DNA of 64,000 bases, taken from Bacillota bacterium. GTDB taxonomy: Bacteria; Bacillota; Clostridia; Lachnospirales; Lachnospiraceae. The stretch is from the NCBI GenBank assembly GCA_023418475.1, contig JAEZZO010000079.1, positions 1-64,000 on the forward strand, read 5' to 3'. Shown piece by piece: positions 61,076 through 64,000 of the stretch (position 1 is the first letter of the stretch; each line of letters begins with the position of its first letter). A model generated the notes under the pieces. The model saw only the letters and a list, made by a program, of their open reading frames with translations. It made no database searches and had not been told where the DNA came from. The position numbers and the translations under genes were made by a program.

Positions 61076-63451
61076 TTATCCGATCATATGAAGTCTGTAT
61101 TCCCGGTTTCTTACCATATTGGGGAAGGCGCCCTCCGGCTCGCTGATACTCAGTTTTCTATCCTTCTCAGACCAGCTTAATTTCGTTACAGCATAGACAC
61201 CATTTTCATAATGATAGCCGTTACCTTCATCCTCGTATATTTTAAACTCTGCATCCTTACCACTATACACAAACACTTCAATCGGTGCGTCAGCAATCTC
61301 GTCCACATATAACATAGTCTGTGTCATGGGAAGTATACTTCCAGCCTTAACATAAAGAGGAATTTTATCAATTGCCGCATCCGCTTTGATTGTTTGTCCC
61401 CCTTCATAATAACAGTTTGTCCAGAAATCATACCAACCATTACCTTCGGGCAGATATACTTCTCGAGTTTTATCAGAAGCCTCTATTTTATTAGAATTTT
61501 TATCGTAATACATTGGTTTAGTAACTGGGCATACCATCAAACTATCTCCAAATAAATACTGATTATCAATGGAAAGCGCCTTCTTATCCTCTGCATAATC
61601 AAAGGCCAGCATCCGAAGCAGGGTCGCATCATCCTTCCAAACCTTAAAAGCCATGGAATAAATATAAGGCATCAGCCTGTAACGCAGGTGGTTTACCTTA
61701 AGCAACGCATCATAGAACTGTTCTCCGCTCTCACCAAAGTTCCAAAGCTCTCTTCTGAAATCTGTTCCATGGCTTCGAAATACGGGAAGGAAGCATCCGT
61801 ACTGAAACCATCTGGTAAATAACTCCCTGTAGCCTAGATTTTGATAGCCGTCTTCGTATTCCCCGTTCCAAAACCATTGAACGCCTTTCTTTACAAAGAA
61901 GGCACCGATATCAAGAGTCCAATACGGAATACCACTTGCACAGAAATTCAAGCCCGCTGCAATCTGCTTTTTAAATACCTCCCAGCTAGCTGAAATATCT
62001 CCCGACCAAAGGATTGTACCGTATCTTTGCTGTCCGGTATAACCGTTACGGGTCAGATTAACCACACGTTTCTCCTGTGTTTCCTGTCTCTGTCCCTCAT
62101 AAATACTTCTTGCATGATAAAGTCCATAGGAATTGGTAAGCTGAGCCGGAATATACTGGCTGCAAGTTTCGTAAAATTCATGATACATCGTACTTGGTTC
62201 GGGTTGTCCAAGGTGGTTCCATTCCGGTGTGAAAGGTTCACTCGAATCACACCACCAAGCATCTATTCCATATTGAAACAGACCCTGATTTGCCTGCTTC
62301 CAGTATAGCTTCCTGCCTTCCGGAAGGTAAGGATCATAAATGCTGCTTGCCGGAAGCAGCAGACCCTCTTTCTCAAATTCTTTATAATTATCACATTCCT
62401 TACTCATATTCGGCCAAATAGAAATCATAAGGTTCGCATGATAGTTATGCAGCTCCTCCATCATTTCAGCCGGGTTGGCAAACCGCTCCTTGTCAAAGGT
62501 TTTCTGTCCCCATAATTCTCCCTCCCAGGAGCACCAGTCTAATACGATACAATCAAGACCAATCTTTCTCTCTCTGTATTCTTTTACAATTTGAGTAAGC
62601 TCCTGAGCAGTTTCATAGCGTTCCTGTGACTGTACGAAGCCAAAAGCCCATTTCGGAAGCATCACCGCTTTTCCTGTTAAGAGGCGGTAGCCATGGATCA
62701 CTCCATCCATATTCTTACCATAAATAAAATAAAAATCCATCTCCAAATCAGCTTCCGTATACAAATAGGAGCCATATTTCGTATCATTGAAAATCATAGG
62801 GCTGTAAGTATCTACCAAAATTCCATATCCGATACTGGACACAAGGAAAGGAATTGCAATTTTCATATTTGCCTGATGAAGATACTGTGTAGTACCTCTC
62901 AGGTTTAAACTGCCTTCTTCCTGTTGTCCTAGTCCATATAAAGCTTCTCCATCCTGCCATTTGAGATGTAATCTGGTTCGGTACAGCTGCCGGTCAAAAA
63001 CCTTAGCTGCATCCTTCACCACTTCTTTGATACCATCCGGTGTCACAACACGTTCAATCTTTGTATTTTCATCCGCTATGGTTCGATAAGAATCAAATGT
63101 CTCCAATGTTTTACTTTCATATTCTCTTTCTGCCAAAAGCAATTTTCCGCTTTTTTCATAATAGCGGATGGATGCGGTTTCCTTGTCTACCGATATCGAT
63201 AGCTTTTCGGTGGTCAGTAATATTTCTTTCTCTGTCTCTTCATATTTCCAATCTTTATAATTGTCCTTGAAAATGACACCCGGTTTTTCCTTCTCCGAAA
63301 ATGTTTCTGCCATGGTATAAACAACACGGATAATCTCTGCCGATTTTGGTTCCAGTTTAATCCTCCCATTTGCAGAACTAAGCAGTAGCGCATCTTGTTT
63401 ACGTTCCACTTGATTTATTCTATTTTCTTGTCTTTTATTTACAATTAGCAT
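61076..63451 (-). CDS. GH31 glycosidase, alpha-xylosidase-like
   Basis: The enzyme (791 residues from ATG 63451, preceded by GAGGT) has an N-terminal beta-sandwich (about 20-260), the GH31 barrel and two C-terminal beta domains (from about 590). The nucleophile is Asp402 in WWCDSSEPF and the acid/base Asp485 in LWSGDIS. The WWCDSSEPF variant and the size resemble alpha-xylosidases acting on xyloglucan oligosaccharides (Cellvibrio Xyl31A type) rather than maltose-type enzymes, but other substrates are possible. There is no signal peptide. An in-frame extension to 63499 adds 16 residues and has no ribosome site. It shares little sequence with the GH31 at 40.7 kb, so the two are not recent duplicates. 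Confidence 0.9.
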   Translation of the reverse strand: MLIVNKRQENRINQVERKQDALLLSSANGRIKLEPKSAEIIRVVYTMAETFSEKEKPGVIFKDNYKDWKYEETEKEILLTTEKLSISVDKETASIRYYEKSGKLLLAEREYESKTLETFDSYRTIADENTKIERVVTPDGIKEVVKDAAKVFDRQLYRTRLHLKWQDGEALYGLGQQEEGSLNLRGTTQYLHQANMKIAIPFLVSSIGYGILVDTYSPMIFNDTKYGSYLYTEADLEMDFYFIYGKNMDGVIHGYRLLTGKAVMLPKWAFGFVQSQERYETAQELTQIVKEYRERKIGLDCIVLDWCSWEGELWGQKTFDKERFANPAEMMEELHNYHANLMISIWPNMSKECDNYKEFEKEGLLLPASSIYDPYLPEGRKLYWKQANQGLFQYGIDAWWCDSSEPFTPEWNHLGQPEPSTMYHEFYETCSQYIPAQLTNSYGLYHARSIYEGQRQETQEKRVVNLTRNGYTGQQRYGTILWSGDISASWEVFKKQIAAGLNFCASGIPYWTLDIGAFFVKKGVQWFWNGEYEDGYQNLGYRELFTRWFQYGCFLPVFRSHGTDFRRELWNFGESGEQFYDALLKVNHLRYRLMPYIYSMAFKVWKDDATLLRMLAFDYAEDKKALSIDNQYLFGDSLMVCPVTKPMYYDKNSNKIEASDKTREVYLPEGNGWYDFWTNCYYEGGQTIKADAAIDKIPLYVKAGSILPMTQTMLYVDEIADAPIEVFVYSGKDAEFKIYEDEGNGYHYENGVYAVTKLSWSEKDRKLSISEPEGAFPNMVRNREYRLHMIG

Positions 63452-63911
63452 TTTTACCTCACATTCCTGCGTAAACATATACGCATCATTACTTTGCACT
63501 ATGGATGATCCTACAATCTTTCAATGTGCTGCAAAGCGGGATCTCAATCATTTGTAAAAATTAAAATAATGTTGAAATAACATTATGATGAACGACAAAT
63601 AACAAGACGAATCACAGAAAAATTCTCTTGTTGAATAAAATCTACTATGAATACCTATTCTGTATTATTTTCGAATTTATGAAATACCTGTGTACCAAAA
63701 ATGGGATACGCAAGGTATTTACCCTTCCTTCCTGAAAAACCTTACTATAGTGATATACCTGTCAAAGTGAGTCTATAGTAAATAAGCTGTTTCGTTACTA
63801 AAAAGAAAGAAATCTGAACAGGTTTATTCAAGAAGAATGAGTTTAAGTTCGGATAAATTACCCAAACCTATTCTGTCAAAATAAAATTAGCTACCGCTCC
63901 TGCGTAATTCA
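63452..63911. other. Leader region of the GH31 gene, no further gene seen
   Basis: The spacer is AT-rich. It contains a decayed copy of repeat family 3 (63516-63558, GCTGCAAAGCGGGATCTCAA) and a hairpin of AAATACCTGTGTACC (63682-63696) with GGGATACGCAAGGTATTT (63703-63720), with a small bulge. I see no coding potential. Confidence 0.4.
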
Positions 63912-64000
63912 TACACTCTTCCAATCATGATGCAGCAAGCGGCATCACAAATAATTGGGGGAGAAGGCTGGAATGAGCACCGCTGTGCTCATTTCGGGGT
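63912..64000. repeat. Dispersed repeat family 3, copy C, cut by the window end
   Basis: TACACTCTTCCAATCATGAT, GCAGCAAGCGGCATCACAAA and TAATTGGGGGAGAAGGCTGG lead to AATGAGCAC/GTGCTCATT (63972-63993) and end GGGGT. Stem CTCTTCCAAT/ATTGGGGGAG encloses GATGC/GCATC. It is the fullest of the three copies and lines up with 36628-36694 in its second half and with 9926-9979 in its first half. Confidence 0.65.

Noticed and set aside
1..64000. CRISPR arrays, rRNA and tRNA genes, intact insertion sequences or prophage genes
   Set aside because: No regularly spaced direct repeats, no rRNA or tRNA-like cloverleaf with a TTCGA arm outside coding regions, and no transposase, integrase or phage structural gene were recognised.

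Overview
The window looks like a chromosomal stretch of a low-GC, motile, anaerobic plant-fibre clostridium, most likely Lachnospiraceae. The reasons are AT-rich intergenic DNA, AGGAGG-type ribosome binding sites, several TTG/GTG starts, YesM/YesN-type two-component genes beside sugar ABC operons, GH127/GH51/GH31/GH95 glycosidases, an iron-sulfur serine dehydratase and a clostridial 4-hydroxybutyrate dehydrogenase. No rRNA, tRNA, CRISPR array, prophage or intact insertion sequence was seen. Species assignment is inference.

Layout. 0.4-3.5 kb: a PilZ protein and a flotillin-like SPFH protein. 3.6-9.9 kb: arabinose release (GH127 and GH51, divergent AraC regulator, MFS transporter) and a small Smr protein. 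10.1-18.7 kb: release factor 3, a heterodimeric ABC exporter under a MarR regulator with palindromic operators, and a chemoreceptor. 19.1-30.2 kb: a polyamine island, XRE-cupin regulator, atypical P-II protein, potABCD, then putrescine aminotransferase, aldehyde dehydrogenase, 4-hydroxybutyrate dehydrogenase and GABA aminotransferase. 30.4-33.6 kb: serine dehydratase, a 48-residue membrane peptide gene and a PfkB sugar kinase. 33.7-39.1 kb: a LytTR/DUF3021/ABC cassette and an AT-rich ECF sigma plus membrane anti-sigma-like pair. 39.5-45.8 kb: LacI regulator, GH31 and a sugar ABC operon. 46.1-49.8 kb: HD-GYP phosphodiesterase with a Cys-rich partner, then GH95. 50.5-56.4 kb: a second sugar ABC operon with divergent sensor kinase and response regulator. 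56.5-63.5 kb: YibE/F protein, secreted alkaline phosphatase, a URO-D-like protein and a second GH31.

How the genes fit together. GH127 and GH51 remove beta- and alpha-linked L-arabinofuranose. GH31 and GH95 would remove xylose/glucose-type and fucose/galactose-type decorations, which together suggests side-chain trimming of imported hemicellulose oligosaccharides by cytoplasmic enzymes without signal peptides. The polyamine island encodes a complete route putrescine -> 4-aminobutanal -> GABA -> succinate semialdehyde -> 4-hydroxybutyrate, preceded by a nitrogen-sensor-like P-II gene. The XRE-cupin promoter and the P-II promoter share a CGCACAAA motif, so the cupin protein may control both.

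The least expected content lies between genes. There are three dispersed hairpin repeat families, a 72-bp inverted-repeat unit flanked by direct repeats, a 68-nt nested palindrome between the two arabinofuranosidase genes, and an interlocked pair of inverted repeats (pseudoknot topology) between two putrescine-degradation genes. I did not find a clearly new multi-gene system. The best candidates for new biology are the P-II/polyamine linkage, the intergenic repeat families, and the HD-GYP/Cys-rich protein pair.
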